DNA of 64,000 nucleotides from Lachnospiraceae bacterium (GTDB lineage: Bacteria > Bacillota > Clostridia > Lachnospirales > Lachnospiraceae). The notes beneath the pieces are model-generated. The model did not search any database and was not told the DNA's origin. It saw only the letters and a list, made by a program, of their open reading frames with translations. A program made the translations under genes and the position numbers. This document shows, piece by piece, positions 33,187-42,172 of this stretch. Each line of letters begins with the position of its first letter. The first letter of the stretch is position 1. Where the stretch lies: NCBI GenBank assembly GCA_910574805.1, contig CAJTCV010000005.1, forward strand, positions 124,001 to 188,000, written 5' to 3'.

Positions 33187-35199
33187 ATGAAAGCATTGAT
33201 ATTAAATTCCGGTATGGGAAGCCGTATGGGGGTTCTGACTTCTGAGCATCCCAAATGCATGACGGAGGTTTCCAGCCGGGAGACGATCCTGAGCCGACAG
33301 CTCCGGCAGCTCGCGGAGGCCGGTATTCGGGAAGTGGTCATGACCACGGGACTTTTTGACAGTGTGCTGGTGAACTACTGTCAGAGTCTGGAACTGCCGC
33401 TCCACATTTCATTTATAAAAAATCCCGTATATCAGGAGACGAATTATATTTATTCCATTTATTGTGCCAGAGAGGAATTAAAAAATGACGATATTCTTCT
33501 GATGCACGGAGACCTGGTCTTTGAAAACCGGGTACTGGATGCGGTGCTGGAGAATGCGGACAGCTGTATGACTGTCAGCTCTACGCTTCCTCTTCCGGAG
33601 AAGGATTTCAAGGCGGTGATTCAGGGGGACCGGATCACGAAGGTAGGTGTGGAATTTTTTAATGATGCCATGGCTGCTCAGCCGCTGTATAAGCTGAAAA
33701 AAGAAGACTGGCTGGTGTGGCTTGACCGGATTGCGGCGTTCTGTGAGGCGGATCAGGTAAAATGCTACGCGGAATGCGCGCTGAATGAGGTGACAGAGAG
33801 CTGCCGGATCCGTCCTCTGGATGTAAGGAATGATCTCTGTGCGGAGATCGACGACCCGAAAGACCTGGCCGTAGTGTCGGAAAAGGTGCGGCGGGTGGAG
33901 AGCCGGACCGTCTATCTGTGTTTTTCCACGGATATGGTACACAGCGGGCATATCGCCATCATCCGCAGAGCGGCCAGACTGGGGAAGGTGATCGCAGGCG
34001 TGCTCTCGGATGAGGCGGTCATCAGCTATAAGCGTTTCCCGCTTCTTCCCTTTGCAGAGCGCAGGGCATTATTTGAAAATATCTCAGGCATCAGCCGCGT
34101 GGTGGAGCAGAAAACGCTGAGCTACCGGGAAAATCTGGAACGCTACCGGCCGGATTATGTGGTACATGGAGATGACTGGGTCAGCGGTTTTCAGAAGCCG
34201 GTGCGGGAAGAGGTGCTGTCCGTGCTGTCCGGCTACGGCGGAAGGCTGGTGGAATTTCCTTATTCCAGAGATGAGAAATACCAGAAGCTGGAAAACCGCG
34301 CCAGAGTCCATCTGTCCCTTCCGGACGTGCGTCGGGAGAGGCTGAAGAAAGCCATTGAAATGAAGGGGCTGGTCACGGCGCTGGAGGCCCACAGCGGGAT
34401 TACCGGCCTGATCGTGGAGAAAACAGTGGCGTATGAAAACGGAGAGGCCAGACAGTTCGATGCCATGTGGGTCAGCTCTCTGTGCGATTCCACAGCCAAA
34501 GGGAAACCGGATATTGAACTGGTGGATATGACTTCCCGGTTCCGGACCATTGATGATATTATGGAAGTGACTACAAAGCCCATCATTTTCGATGGAGACA
34601 CCGGGGGGCTGACGGAGCATTTTGTCTATACGGTCCGGTCTCTGGAGCGGATGGGAGTGTCAGCAGTGATCATCGAGGATAAGACAGGGCTTAAGAAAAA
34701 CTCCCTGTTCGGGACGGAAGTGGCCCAGACGCAGGATTCCGTGGAAAATTTCTGCGCCAAGATAGCCGCAGGCAAGCGGGCACAGAAGACGAAGGAATTT
34801 ATGATCATCGCCCGGATTGAGAGCCTGATCCTGGAGCAGGGGATGGAGGATGCGCTTGTGAGGGCAGCGGCTTATGTGAAGGCGGGGGCAGACGGGATCA
34901 TGATCCACAGCCGGAGAAAAGAACCGGATGAGATCTTTGCGTTTGTGGAGCGGTTCCGGCAGTCGGATCAGACGACTCCGGTAGTGGTGGTGCCCACCTC
35001 TTTCCATACAGTAACCGAAGAGGAATTTAAGGAACGGGGGGTCAATGTGGTGATCTATGCAAACCAGCTGACCAGAACCGGATTTCCTGCCATGCAGAGG
35101 GCGGCGGAGACGATCCTCAGATATCACAGGGCGAAGGAATGCGACGACAGGTGTATGTCGATACAGGAGATCCTCCATCTGATTCCGGAGGAAGAATAA
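33187..35199 (+). CDS. Trifunctional nucleotidyltransferase / cytidylyltransferase / phosphoenolpyruvate mutase
   Basis: 670 residues from ATG at 33187 (AGGAGGT upstream). Domain 1 (1-~235) is a LicC/PntC-like NTP transferase: ILNSGMGSRMGVLT, HPKCM and HGDLVF. Domain 2 (~240-370) is a TagD/Fom1-like cytidylyltransferase with HSGH (252-255), though I see no clear second ISTS-type motif. Domain 3 (~385-655) is PEP mutase with FDGDTGG (468-474) and the diagnostic EDKX5NS (497-506). PEP mutase makes phosphonopyruvate from PEP. Fom1 of fosfomycin synthesis joins domains 2 and 3 and makes CMP-hydroxyethylphosphonate. The extra domain 1 is unusual. The next two genes complete the path. Confidence 0.88.
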   Translation: MKALILNSGMGSRMGVLTSEHPKCMTEVSSRETILSRQLRQLAEAGIREVVMTTGLFDSVLVNYCQSLELPLHISFIKNPVYQETNYIYSIYCAREELKNDDILLMHGDLVFENRVLDAVLENADSCMTVSSTLPLPEKDFKAVIQGDRITKVGVEFFNDAMAAQPLYKLKKEDWLVWLDRIAAFCEADQVKCYAECALNEVTESCRIRPLDVRNDLCAEIDDPKDLAVVSEKVRRVESRTVYLCFSTDMVHSGHIAIIRRAARLGKVIAGVLSDEAVISYKRFPLLPFAERRALFENISGISRVVEQKTLSYRENLERYRPDYVVHGDDWVSGFQKPVREEVLSVLSGYGGRLVEFPYSRDEKYQKLENRARVHLSLPDVRRERLKKAIEMKGLVTALEAHSGITGLIVEKTVAYENGEARQFDAMWVSSLCDSTAKGKPDIELVDMTSRFRTIDDIMEVTTKPIIFDGDTGGLTEHFVYTVRSLERMGVSAVIIEDKTGLKKNSLFGTEVAQTQDSVENFCAKIAAGKRAQKTKEFMIIARIESLILEQGMEDALVRAAAYVKAGADGIMIHSRRKEPDEIFAFVERFRQSDQTTPVVVVPTSFHTVTEEEFKERGVNVVIYANQLTRTGFPAMQRAAETILRYHRAKECDDRCMSIQEILHLIPEEE

Positions 35200-35234
35200 A
35201 GATTACTGCTGGACGGACAGAAAGGATGAAAGAG

Positions 35235-36344
35235 ATGAAAAATGAAAAGATACAGGATATAGAGAAGCTTCTGCGGGAGAAAGGCGCTGCTTCCGTGCTG
35301 CTGGTGTGCGGAAATTCTTTCCGGAGCCAGGCACTTTACGGCAGGATCCAGGAGGCGGCAGAGAAGGCGGGGGCGGGACTTACGGAATTCTCGGATTTTA
35401 CCCCCAATCCCGGATATGAATCGGTGAAAGCAGGAGTGCAGGTATATCTGGCGCAGCACTGCGATTTCATTATCGCGGCAGGCGGCGGAAGCGCCATGGA
35501 TGTGGCGAAATGCATCAAGCTGTTCTGGAACATGGAGCAGAATAAAAATTATCTGGAGCAGGAGATCGTGGAAAATGAGACGCCCCTCCTCGCCATACCG
35601 ACCACGGCGGGGACGGGCAGCGAGGCCACCCGTTTTGCGGTTATTTATTATGAGGGAAACAAGCAGTCCGTATCACATCCGTCCTGTATTCCGGAGTATG
35701 TACTCCTGGATGCTTCCCTGCTTGTGACGCTTCCGGAATACCAGAGGAAAGCGACCATGCTGGATGCACTCTGTCATGCACTGGAATCCTGGTGGTCGGT
35801 AAATTCCACCGAAGAGAGCAGGGCATATGCGGCAGAGGCTGTTCGTCAGGTATTTCAGTATGAGAAGGCATACCTGGCCAATGAACAGGAAGGAAATGAA
35901 GGAATGCTGGAGGCTGCAAATACGGCAGGCCGCGCCATCAATATCACGCAGACTACGGCAGGACATGCTATGTGTTATAAGCTGACCACCCTCTACGGGC
36001 TGGCTCACGGACATGCGGCGGCTTTCTGCGTGGCGGCTCTCTGGCCATACATGGCGGCGCATACGGAGGACTGCATCGACCCCAGAGGAAGCGCATACCT
36101 TCAGGAGATGTTCCAGGGGCTGGCGAAAGTCATGGGCTGCACCGGGGTGGAGGGCTCCATAGAGAGATACAGGGCGTTTCTGGAAGAGCTCGCACTTCCC
36201 GTACCGGTCATGCGGTCCGGGTCGGAGCTGGAGATTCTGAAGCATTCCGTCAATCCGGACCGCCTGAAAAATAATCCGGTCCTTCTGACCGAAGAGACGC
36301 TGGAGGCACTGTACCGGCAGATTCTGAAGCAGGAGGAGATATAG
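35235..36344 (+). CDS. Iron-containing alcohol dehydrogenase, probable phosphonoacetaldehyde reductase
   Basis: 369 residues from ATG at 35235 (AAAGGA eight nt upstream; an ATG at 35226 is embedded in that site). NAD(P)-binding GGGSAMD (83-89), IPTTAGTGSE (121-130), and metal-binding D177 and H181 (LDALCHALE) plus two later His in TTAGHAM and GLAHGHAAA, all group III Fe-ADH features. Placed between PEP mutase and phosphonopyruvate decarboxylase genes, it probably reduces phosphonoacetaldehyde to 2-hydroxyethylphosphonate, like FomC or PhpC. The stop is one nt before the next start. Confidence 0.85.
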   Translation: MKNEKIQDIEKLLREKGAASVLLVCGNSFRSQALYGRIQEAAEKAGAGLTEFSDFTPNPGYESVKAGVQVYLAQHCDFIIAAGGGSAMDVAKCIKLFWNMEQNKNYLEQEIVENETPLLAIPTTAGTGSEATRFAVIYYEGNKQSVSHPSCIPEYVLLDASLLVTLPEYQRKATMLDALCHALESWWSVNSTEESRAYAAEAVRQVFQYEKAYLANEQEGNEGMLEAANTAGRAINITQTTAGHAMCYKLTTLYGLAHGHAAAFCVAALWPYMAAHTEDCIDPRGSAYLQEMFQGLAKVMGCTGVEGSIERYRAFLEELALPVPVMRSGSELEILKHSVNPDRLKNNPVLLTEETLEALYRQILKQEEI

Positions 36345-36345
36345 T

Positions 36346-37473
36346 ATGAATGTACAGACATTTACGGAGATCCTGGGGGCGGATTTTTATGCGGGTGTCC
36401 CGGATTCTCAGTTGAAGCCGCTCTGCGATTATCTGATGCGGACCCACGGGACCGATCCGAAGCACCATGTGATCGGGGCGAATGAGGGAAACTGTACGGC
36501 GCTGGCTGCCGGCTATCACCTCGCCACCGGCAAAATTCCGGTGGTCTACATGCAGAATTCCGGAGAAGGCAACATCATCAATCCGGCGGCTTCCCTTCTG
36601 AACGACCGGGTATATGCGATCCCGGTGATTTTCGTCGTGGGATGGAGAGGAGAGCCTGGAGTTCATGATGAACCGCAGCATGTCTATCAGGGAGAAGTGA
36701 CTGTGCGTCTGTTGGAAGACATGGATATCAGGACCTGCATCGTGGGAAAAGAGACAACGGAAAAAGAACTGAGAGCGATAATGGAGACATTCCGGACCAT
36801 CCTTGCACAGGGGAAGAGCGTGGCGTTCGTCATCCGGAAGGGTGCGCTGTCCTGTGAGGAAAAGATGGAATATACCGGTATTGGTACGATGGCAAGGGAA
36901 GAGATCCTCCGGCACATCGTCGATGTCTCGGGAGAAGATCCCGTTGTGTCCACCACCGGAAAGGCAAGCCGGGAGCTGTTCGAGATCCGGGAAGCCAGGG
37001 GGCAGGGACATCAGTATGATTTCCTGACGGTGGGCTCCATGGGCCACAGTTCTTCCATCGCACTGGGGATTGCGGTTCAGAAACCGGAGAAAAAAATCTG
37101 GTGCGTGGACGGAGACGGCGCGGTGCTGATGCATATGGGGGCCATGGCGGTCCTTGGAGCATGCCGCCCGGATAATCTGGTCCATGTGGTGATCAACAAC
37201 GGGGCCCATGAGACGGTGGGAGGCATGCCCACAGCCGCGGGCAGCGCGGATCTGGTGGCAGCGGCGAAGGCGTGCGGGTATCCTTATGCGGCCTGCGCAG
37301 AAAGCTTTGAACAGCTGGACCGGGAGCTTGCTGCCGCAAAAGTCAGGAAATCCCTGAGCTTTCTGGAGGTGAAATGTTCCATCGGCTCCCGGAAGGATCT
37401 GGGCCGGCCGACGACGACGGCGACGGAGAACAAAGAGCGGTTCATGGAATATCTGAAGGATGAAAAGCATTGA
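36346..37473 (+). CDS. aepY: Phosphonopyruvate decarboxylase
   Basis: 375 residues. Thiamine-diphosphate enzyme that removes CO2 from phosphonopyruvate to give phosphonoacetaldehyde, the step that pulls the unfavourable PEP mutase reaction. Visible: catalytic Glu in GANEGNCTALAAGY, PVVYMQNSGEGN typical of Ppd/Fom2, and the ThDP-Mg motif GDGAVLMHMG with the closing NN. VGSMGHSSSIALG is the ThDP-binding lead-in. It overlaps the TTG start of the following GTPase gene (TTGA). Confidence 0.93.
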   Translation: MNVQTFTEILGADFYAGVPDSQLKPLCDYLMRTHGTDPKHHVIGANEGNCTALAAGYHLATGKIPVVYMQNSGEGNIINPAASLLNDRVYAIPVIFVVGWRGEPGVHDEPQHVYQGEVTVRLLEDMDIRTCIVGKETTEKELRAIMETFRTILAQGKSVAFVIRKGALSCEEKMEYTGIGTMAREEILRHIVDVSGEDPVVSTTGKASRELFEIREARGQGHQYDFLTVGSMGHSSSIALGIAVQKPEKKIWCVDGDGAVLMHMGAMAVLGACRPDNLVHVVINNGAHETVGGMPTAAGSADLVAAAKACGYPYAACAESFEQLDRELAAAKVRKSLSFLEVKCSIGSRKDLGRPTTTATENKERFMEYLKDEKH

Positions 37474-40172
37474 GAGGGCATGACCATATCTGCATGGGCC
37501 TGCTGGCCCATGTAGATGCCGGCAAGACAACTTTATCAGAACGTTTTCTGTACGAAAGCGGCAGGATCCGGAAGATGGGCAGGGTGGACAAGGGAGATAC
37601 TCTGCTGGATGACCACGAGCTGGAGCGGGCGCGGGGGATCACGATCTTCTCAAAGCAGGCAGCTTTTGAGCTGGGAGGGAAGCAGTTCACGCTCCTGGAT
37701 ACGCCCGGGCACGTGGACTTTTCAGCGGAAATGGAGCGGACCCTGCAGGTGCTGGATTACGCCGTGCTGATCATCAGCGGCCCGGACGGAATCCAGGGAC
37801 ATACAGAGACGCTGTGGAAGCTCCTGAAGAGATACGAGATCCCGGTATTTCTCTTTGTCAACAAGATGGATCAGGAAGGAACTGACAGAGCGCAGCTGAT
37901 GGCGAAGCTGAAGGCAGGGCTGGATGACCGGTGCGTGGATTTCGATGCGGATCCGTCTTCGGAGGAATTTCTGGAAAATGTGGCAGTCTGTGAGGAAGAG
38001 ACGCTGGAGCGCTATCTGGAGCAGGGGACTGTGACAGCAGAAGAGATCGGCCGCCTGATCGCAGGGCGCAGCCTCTTTCCCTGCTATTTTGGATCCGCGC
38101 TTAAGGGGACCGGCGTAAGAGAACTGATGTTTGGCATGGAGACTTACATGGATCCCCCGGAGTATGGAGAAGAGATGGGAGCCAGGGTCTTTAAGATCAG
38201 CAGGGATGAACAGGGACAGCGACTGACCTGGGTGAAGGTGACCGGCGGCTGTGTGCGGATAAAGATGCCTCTGACCGGCGGCTCAGGAGACGGAGCCTGG
38301 GAGGAAAAAGTGGATCAGATCCGGATCTACGCGGGCCCCAGGTACGAGAATGTCAGGGAAGCCGGGCCGGGAATGATCTGTGCACTGACTGGTCTGACCA
38401 GAACATATGCAGGAGAGGGGCTGGGAAAGGAAGTGACGTCTGCCCTGCCGGTCCTGGAGCCGGTGCTGACTTATCGGATTGAACTTCCCCGGGATGTGGA
38501 TGCCAGACAGATGATGGGACGCCTGAGACTTCTGGAAGAGGAGGAGCCCCAGCTCCATATCCGGTGGGATGAGGAACTGAAGGAGATTCAGGCCCAGCTC
38601 ATGGGAGCGGTGCAGATCGAGATTCTGAAGGCGCTGATCCAGGAGCGGTTCGGAGTAGCTGTGGACTTTGGAGCGGGGCAGATCGTGTATAAGGAGACAA
38701 TCCGGAATGCAGTGGAGGGAGCGGGGCATTTTGAGCCGCTCCGCCATTATGCGGAGGTACACCTCCTTCTGGAGCCCGGGGAGCCGGGGAGCGGGATGCA
38801 GTATGCCTCGGCCTGCAGCGAGGATGTGCTGGACCGGAACTGGCAGCGGCTGATTCTGACCCATCTGGAAGAAAAGGTGCACCGGGGAGTGCTTACAGGA
38901 GCGGAAGTCACGGATATGAAAATCACGCTCATATCCGGAAAAGCGCATCTGAAGCATACGGAAGGCGGAGACTTCCGTCAGGCTACGTACCGGGCGGTCC
39001 GGCAGGGGCTTATGCAGGCGGAAAGCGTACTGCTGGAACCTTATTATGCATTTCGGCTGGAGATACCCCGGGAGTCCGTGGGACGGGCCATGTCGGACGT
39101 GGAGCGGATGTGCGGGTCCATGGAGGCGCCGGAGCCGGGGGACGAGTGGGCGGTTCTGAAGGGAACGGCTCCGGTGGCCGCCATGCAGAACTACCAGCAG
39201 GAGGTCACGGCGTATACCCGGGGGCGGGGGCGTCTGTTCTGCCGTCTCAGGGGCTACGGGCCCTGTCACAATGAAGAAGAGGTTCTGGGAGAGAGCAGTT
39301 ATGATCCGGAGCTGGATGTGGAAAATACGCCGGATTCCGTGTTCTGCTATCATGGGGCGGGGACTGTGATCCCCTGGTATGAGGCAGCATCGCATATGCA
39401 TCTGGAAAGCTGTCTGGCAGATGAATGGAAAAAACAAACATACGTTCAACCTGCGATAAAAGAGAAAAGAGAGCGGCCCGTTCCCGGCACGGCAGAAGAG
39501 GAGAAGGAGCTGGCGGAGATCTTTGCGCGCACCTACGGTGCCCCCAGAGAGCGGACCGGACAGGATCATGTCCGCCGGGAAGTATTCGGGGAAGCAGGGA
39601 AGACGAAACCGTCTGCATACCGACCAAAAGAAAAATTACCGGAATATCTGCTGGTGGACGGCTACAATGTGATCTTTGCCTGGGAGGAACTCCGGGAGCT
39701 GGCCAGGACGAATATAGACAGCGCCAGAGGAAAGCTTATGGATATCCTTTGTAATTATCAGGGTTTCCGCAGGTGCAGCCTGATCCTGGTATTCGATGCC
39801 TACCGGGTGGAAGGGCATGTTGAGGAAGTGGTAAAATATCACAATATCCATGTGGTCTATACGAAGGAAGCGGAGACGGCGGATCAGTACATTGAGCGCA
39901 CGGTCCACGAGATGGGCAGAAAATGTCAGGTTACGGTGGCGACCTCCGATGGTCTGGAACAGATCATCATCCGGGGGCAGGGATGCGCCATGATGTCCGC
40001 CAGAGAGCTGCGGGAGGAAGTGGACCGTATCAACCGGGAGATTCGGGAGGACTATGTAGAGCAGTTTCCAGGCAGCAGAAATTATCTGTTTGACTGTCTG
40101 CCGGAAGAGCTGGCAGAATGGATGAGGGAAGTGCGGCTGGGAAAAAAGAGCATGGAAGAAGGGCGGGAGTGA
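37470..40172 (+). CDS. TetM/EF-G-like ribosomal GTPase fused to YacP/Rae1-like NYN nuclease domain
   Basis: 900 residues. TTG start at 37470 (AAGGA at 37456-37460) overlaps the stop of the decarboxylase gene. Residues 1-~650 match ribosomal protection proteins: P-loop AHVDAGKT (13-20), RGIT, DTPGH (77-81), NKMD (131-134), and a TetM-like C-terminal part (LEPYYAFRLEIPRE). After a charged linker, ~725-870 is an NYN/PIN-like domain: LLVDGYNVIFAW, VFDAYRV, ETADQYIE, ATSDGLEQ, with its acidic residues kept. YacP/Rae1 of Bacillus subtilis cuts mRNA in the ribosomal A site. The fusion suggests GTPase-guided cleavage on ribosomes. True tetracycline protection is unlikely to be the sole role, as TetM lacks this domain. 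Confidence 0.88.
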   Translation: MRGHDHICMGLLAHVDAGKTTLSERFLYESGRIRKMGRVDKGDTLLDDHELERARGITIFSKQAAFELGGKQFTLLDTPGHVDFSAEMERTLQVLDYAVLIISGPDGIQGHTETLWKLLKRYEIPVFLFVNKMDQEGTDRAQLMAKLKAGLDDRCVDFDADPSSEEFLENVAVCEEETLERYLEQGTVTAEEIGRLIAGRSLFPCYFGSALKGTGVRELMFGMETYMDPPEYGEEMGARVFKISRDEQGQRLTWVKVTGGCVRIKMPLTGGSGDGAWEEKVDQIRIYAGPRYENVREAGPGMICALTGLTRTYAGEGLGKEVTSALPVLEPVLTYRIELPRDVDARQMMGRLRLLEEEEPQLHIRWDEELKEIQAQLMGAVQIEILKALIQERFGVAVDFGAGQIVYKETIRNAVEGAGHFEPLRHYAEVHLLLEPGEPGSGMQYASACSEDVLDRNWQRLILTHLEEKVHRGVLTGAEVTDMKITLISGKAHLKHTEGGDFRQATYRAVRQGLMQAESVLLEPYYAFRLEIPRESVGRAMSDVERMCGSMEAPEPGDEWAVLKGTAPVAAMQNYQQEVTAYTRGRGRLFCRLRGYGPCHNEEEVLGESSYDPELDVENTPDSVFCYHGAGTVIPWYEAASHMHLESCLADEWKKQTYVQPAIKEKRERPVPGTAEEEKELAEIFARTYGAPRERTGQDHVRREVFGEAGKTKPSAYRPKEKLPEYLLVDGYNVIFAWEELRELARTNIDSARGKLMDILCNYQGFRRCSLILVFDAYRVEGHVEEVVKYHNIHVVYTKEAETADQYIERTVHEMGRKCQVTVATSDGLEQIIIRGQGCAMMSARELREEVDRINREIREDYVEQFPGSRNYLFDCLPEELAEWMREVRLGKKSMEEGRE

Positions 40173-40175
40173 CAG

Positions 40176-40817
40176 TTGGAGCGGAATATTGATATGAAAG
40201 AAGTGTCGGACGGAAGGTTCTATCTGGCAAATGATCTGGTAAAGGCGGACTGCGGCGGCTGCCATGGATGTTCCTCATGCTGCCGGGGGATGGGGAGCTC
40301 TGTCACGCTGGACCCCTATGATATTTTCTGCCTGTGCAGAGGTCTGGGAGAGTGCTTTGAAGCGCTGATGGCAGACCGGATCGAGCTGAATATCGCGGAC
40401 CGGCTGATTCTGCCGAACCTTAAGATGGCAGGAGAGCAGGAGGTCTGTACATTTCTGAATCCCGAAGGGCGGTGCAGCATCCATGCATTCCGTCCGGGCA
40501 TGTGCCGCCTGTTCCCGCTGGGGAGATTCTATGAGGACGGTGATTTCCGGTATTTCCTGCAGATTCATGAGTGCCCCAGAGAGCCAAAGGCCAAGATCAA
40601 GGTAAAGCGGTGGCTGGGCATCCCGGAGCTTAAGCGCTATGAACAGTTCATCTGCGACTGGCACTTTTATCTGAAGGAGCTGCGAAAGAAGGTGGAAGAA
40701 GCTCCGGAGCTGATCCGGGAGATCAGTCTGGAGCTTCTGAAACGGTTCTATACGGAGCCGTATGACCTGCAGGGAGATTTTTATGGGGAATTTTATCAGA
40801 GACTCCGGGAAGGATGA
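40176..40817 (+). CDS. YkgJ-family cysteine cluster protein
   Basis: 213 residues, TTG start at 40176 (GGGAG upstream), three nt after the GTPase gene; ATG at 40194 is an alternative start. CGGCHGCSSCCRGMG near the N terminus and later C residues in VCTFLNPEGRCSIH, RPGMCRLFP and HECP are the YkgJ pattern of about eight cysteines, thought to bind zinc or an iron-sulfur cluster; function is not established. The C-terminal third is helical. Same operon direction as the phosphonate and GTPase genes. Confidence 0.88.
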   Translation: MERNIDMKEVSDGRFYLANDLVKADCGGCHGCSSCCRGMGSSVTLDPYDIFCLCRGLGECFEALMADRIELNIADRLILPNLKMAGEQEVCTFLNPEGRCSIHAFRPGMCRLFPLGRFYEDGDFRYFLQIHECPREPKAKIKVKRWLGIPELKRYEQFICDWHFYLKELRKKVEEAPELIREISLELLKRFYTEPYDLQGDFYGEFYQRLREG

Positions 40818-40859
40818 CAGGACGTGTTCCGCCCGGAGCGCGTCAGAAAGGAAGAGCAA

Positions 40860-41504
40860 ATGAGTGTGAACTATCATGCCTCGCAGAGCAGAGGCGTACC
40901 CTTTTCCGAGCACGAAGCAGTGTGTCAGCAGTGGAGGGAGGAATTTTCAGGATACGATCCGGAACGGATCCGGAAGATTCTGCATCTGACAGCAGATCCG
41001 GATTATCTGTACCTGACCTATTACAAAGCTCCGTACAGACTTCACCTGGCGGACGGAGTGCTGGAAAAGCAGGAGGGTGACGAATGGACGCAGGAACTTT
41101 ATTTCAACGAGTCCATGGCAGTCTATCACCTGCTGCATTTTACAAAGGATCTCCCGGTGATTTCCGGGAAATGGGTGCCCTGCCACACCATAGACGGTGT
41201 GGTGAGCCGGAATCCGGCGGTTAAGGATCCGCTTCTGTCACCCTTTGAACAGAAATGTGCAGGAAGGGTGAAGGAGCTTCAGGCCGCCTGTCGGATGGCA
41301 GGCGGAGTAGAGCTTCAGGCGGGGGATGCCGCCTGTGAATTTGAAGCATTTCCTCAGGTGCATCTCAGACTGGTGTTCTGGGATCAGGATGAGGACTTTC
41401 CGGCAAAGGCGCAGATACTGGTCGACCAGTGTGTGACGGATTTTGTCCACTATGAGACGGTGGGATGCATGATCGCGGATCTGCTGGATAGGCTGAATAT
41501 ATGA
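40860..41504 (+). CDS. DUF3786 domain protein
   Basis: 214 residues from ATG at 40860 with AAAGGAAG upstream; an earlier in-frame ATG has no ribosome site. The sequence resembles DUF3786, a clostridial family of unknown function: DPDYLYLTYYKAPYRLHL, FNESMAVYHLLHF, and the late QVHLRLVFWDQDEDFPA with VDQCVTDFVHYETVG. No membrane segment or signal peptide. It closes the gene run that started at 33187. Confidence 0.8.
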   Translation: MSVNYHASQSRGVPFSEHEAVCQQWREEFSGYDPERIRKILHLTADPDYLYLTYYKAPYRLHLADGVLEKQEGDEWTQELYFNESMAVYHLLHFTKDLPVISGKWVPCHTIDGVVSRNPAVKDPLLSPFEQKCAGRVKELQAACRMAGGVELQAGDAACEFEAFPQVHLRLVFWDQDEDFPAKAQILVDQCVTDFVHYETVGCMIADLLDRLNI

Positions 41505-41656
41505 ATTCTATACACTGTACGCTGTATTGATGTGCGGGAAAGAAAAGATCTGATATGGATGCCTGAGGGCAGCGAGGCAGGAAAATACTGCCTGTATCAG
41601 CATCGAATGCAGGATTTACGCCGGGAAGCAGAAACAGGTATTACGGAGGAGAAGAG

Positions 41657-42148
41657 ATGGAGACAACAGTCAGGGCATACCGGGAACAGGACATACCGGA
41701 TATGGTCAGGATCTGGAATGAGGTGGTGGAGGAAGGGATTGCCTTCCCCCAGGAAGAGCCGCTGACGATGGAAACCGGGACCGCATTTTTTGCGTCCCAG
41801 ACGTACTGCGGGGCGGCAGTGGACCAGGAGACAGGTCAGGTGCTTGGACTTTATATCCTGCATCCCAACAATGAGGGCCGGTGCGGACATATCTGCAACG
41901 CCAGCTATGCGGTCAGCAGGGCGCACCGGGGGCGGCACACGGGCGAAAAGCTGGTCCTGGACTGTCTGGAGCAGGGACGGCTTCACGGATTCCGGGTGCT
42001 GCAGTTCAATGCGGTGGTGGCGTCCAATCTGCATGCAAGGCATCTGTACGAACGGCTTGGCTTTGTCCAGCTGGGGGTGATCCCGGGGGGATTCCGCATG
42101 AAGGACGGGCATTATGAGGACATCTGTCCTTACTATCATGAGCTGTAG
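41657..42148 (+). CDS. GNAT-family N-acetyltransferase
   Basis: 163 residues, ATG after GGAGGAGA. The acetyl-CoA loop is SRAHRGRHTGEKLV (variant of Q/RxxGxG/A), followed by the typical FNAVVASNLHARHLYERLGFV and a C-terminal strand. Substrate unknown. It stands alone with 150 bp of non-coding DNA before it, in which I see no convincing promoter. Confidence 0.9.
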   Translation: METTVRAYREQDIPDMVRIWNEVVEEGIAFPQEEPLTMETGTAFFASQTYCGAAVDQETGQVLGLYILHPNNEGRCGHICNASYAVSRAHRGRHTGEKLVLDCLEQGRLHGFRVLQFNAVVASNLHARHLYERLGFVQLGVIPGGFRMKDGHYEDICPYYHEL

Positions 42149-42172
42149 AACGCATGTTTCGGAGTCGGGATC

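Noticed and set aside
37470-40172. Plain tetracycline-resistance gene tet(M)/tet(O)
   Set aside because: The ~250 extra C-terminal residues with an NYN domain, strong sequence distance from TetM and the chromosomal operon setting argue against an acquired resistance gene.
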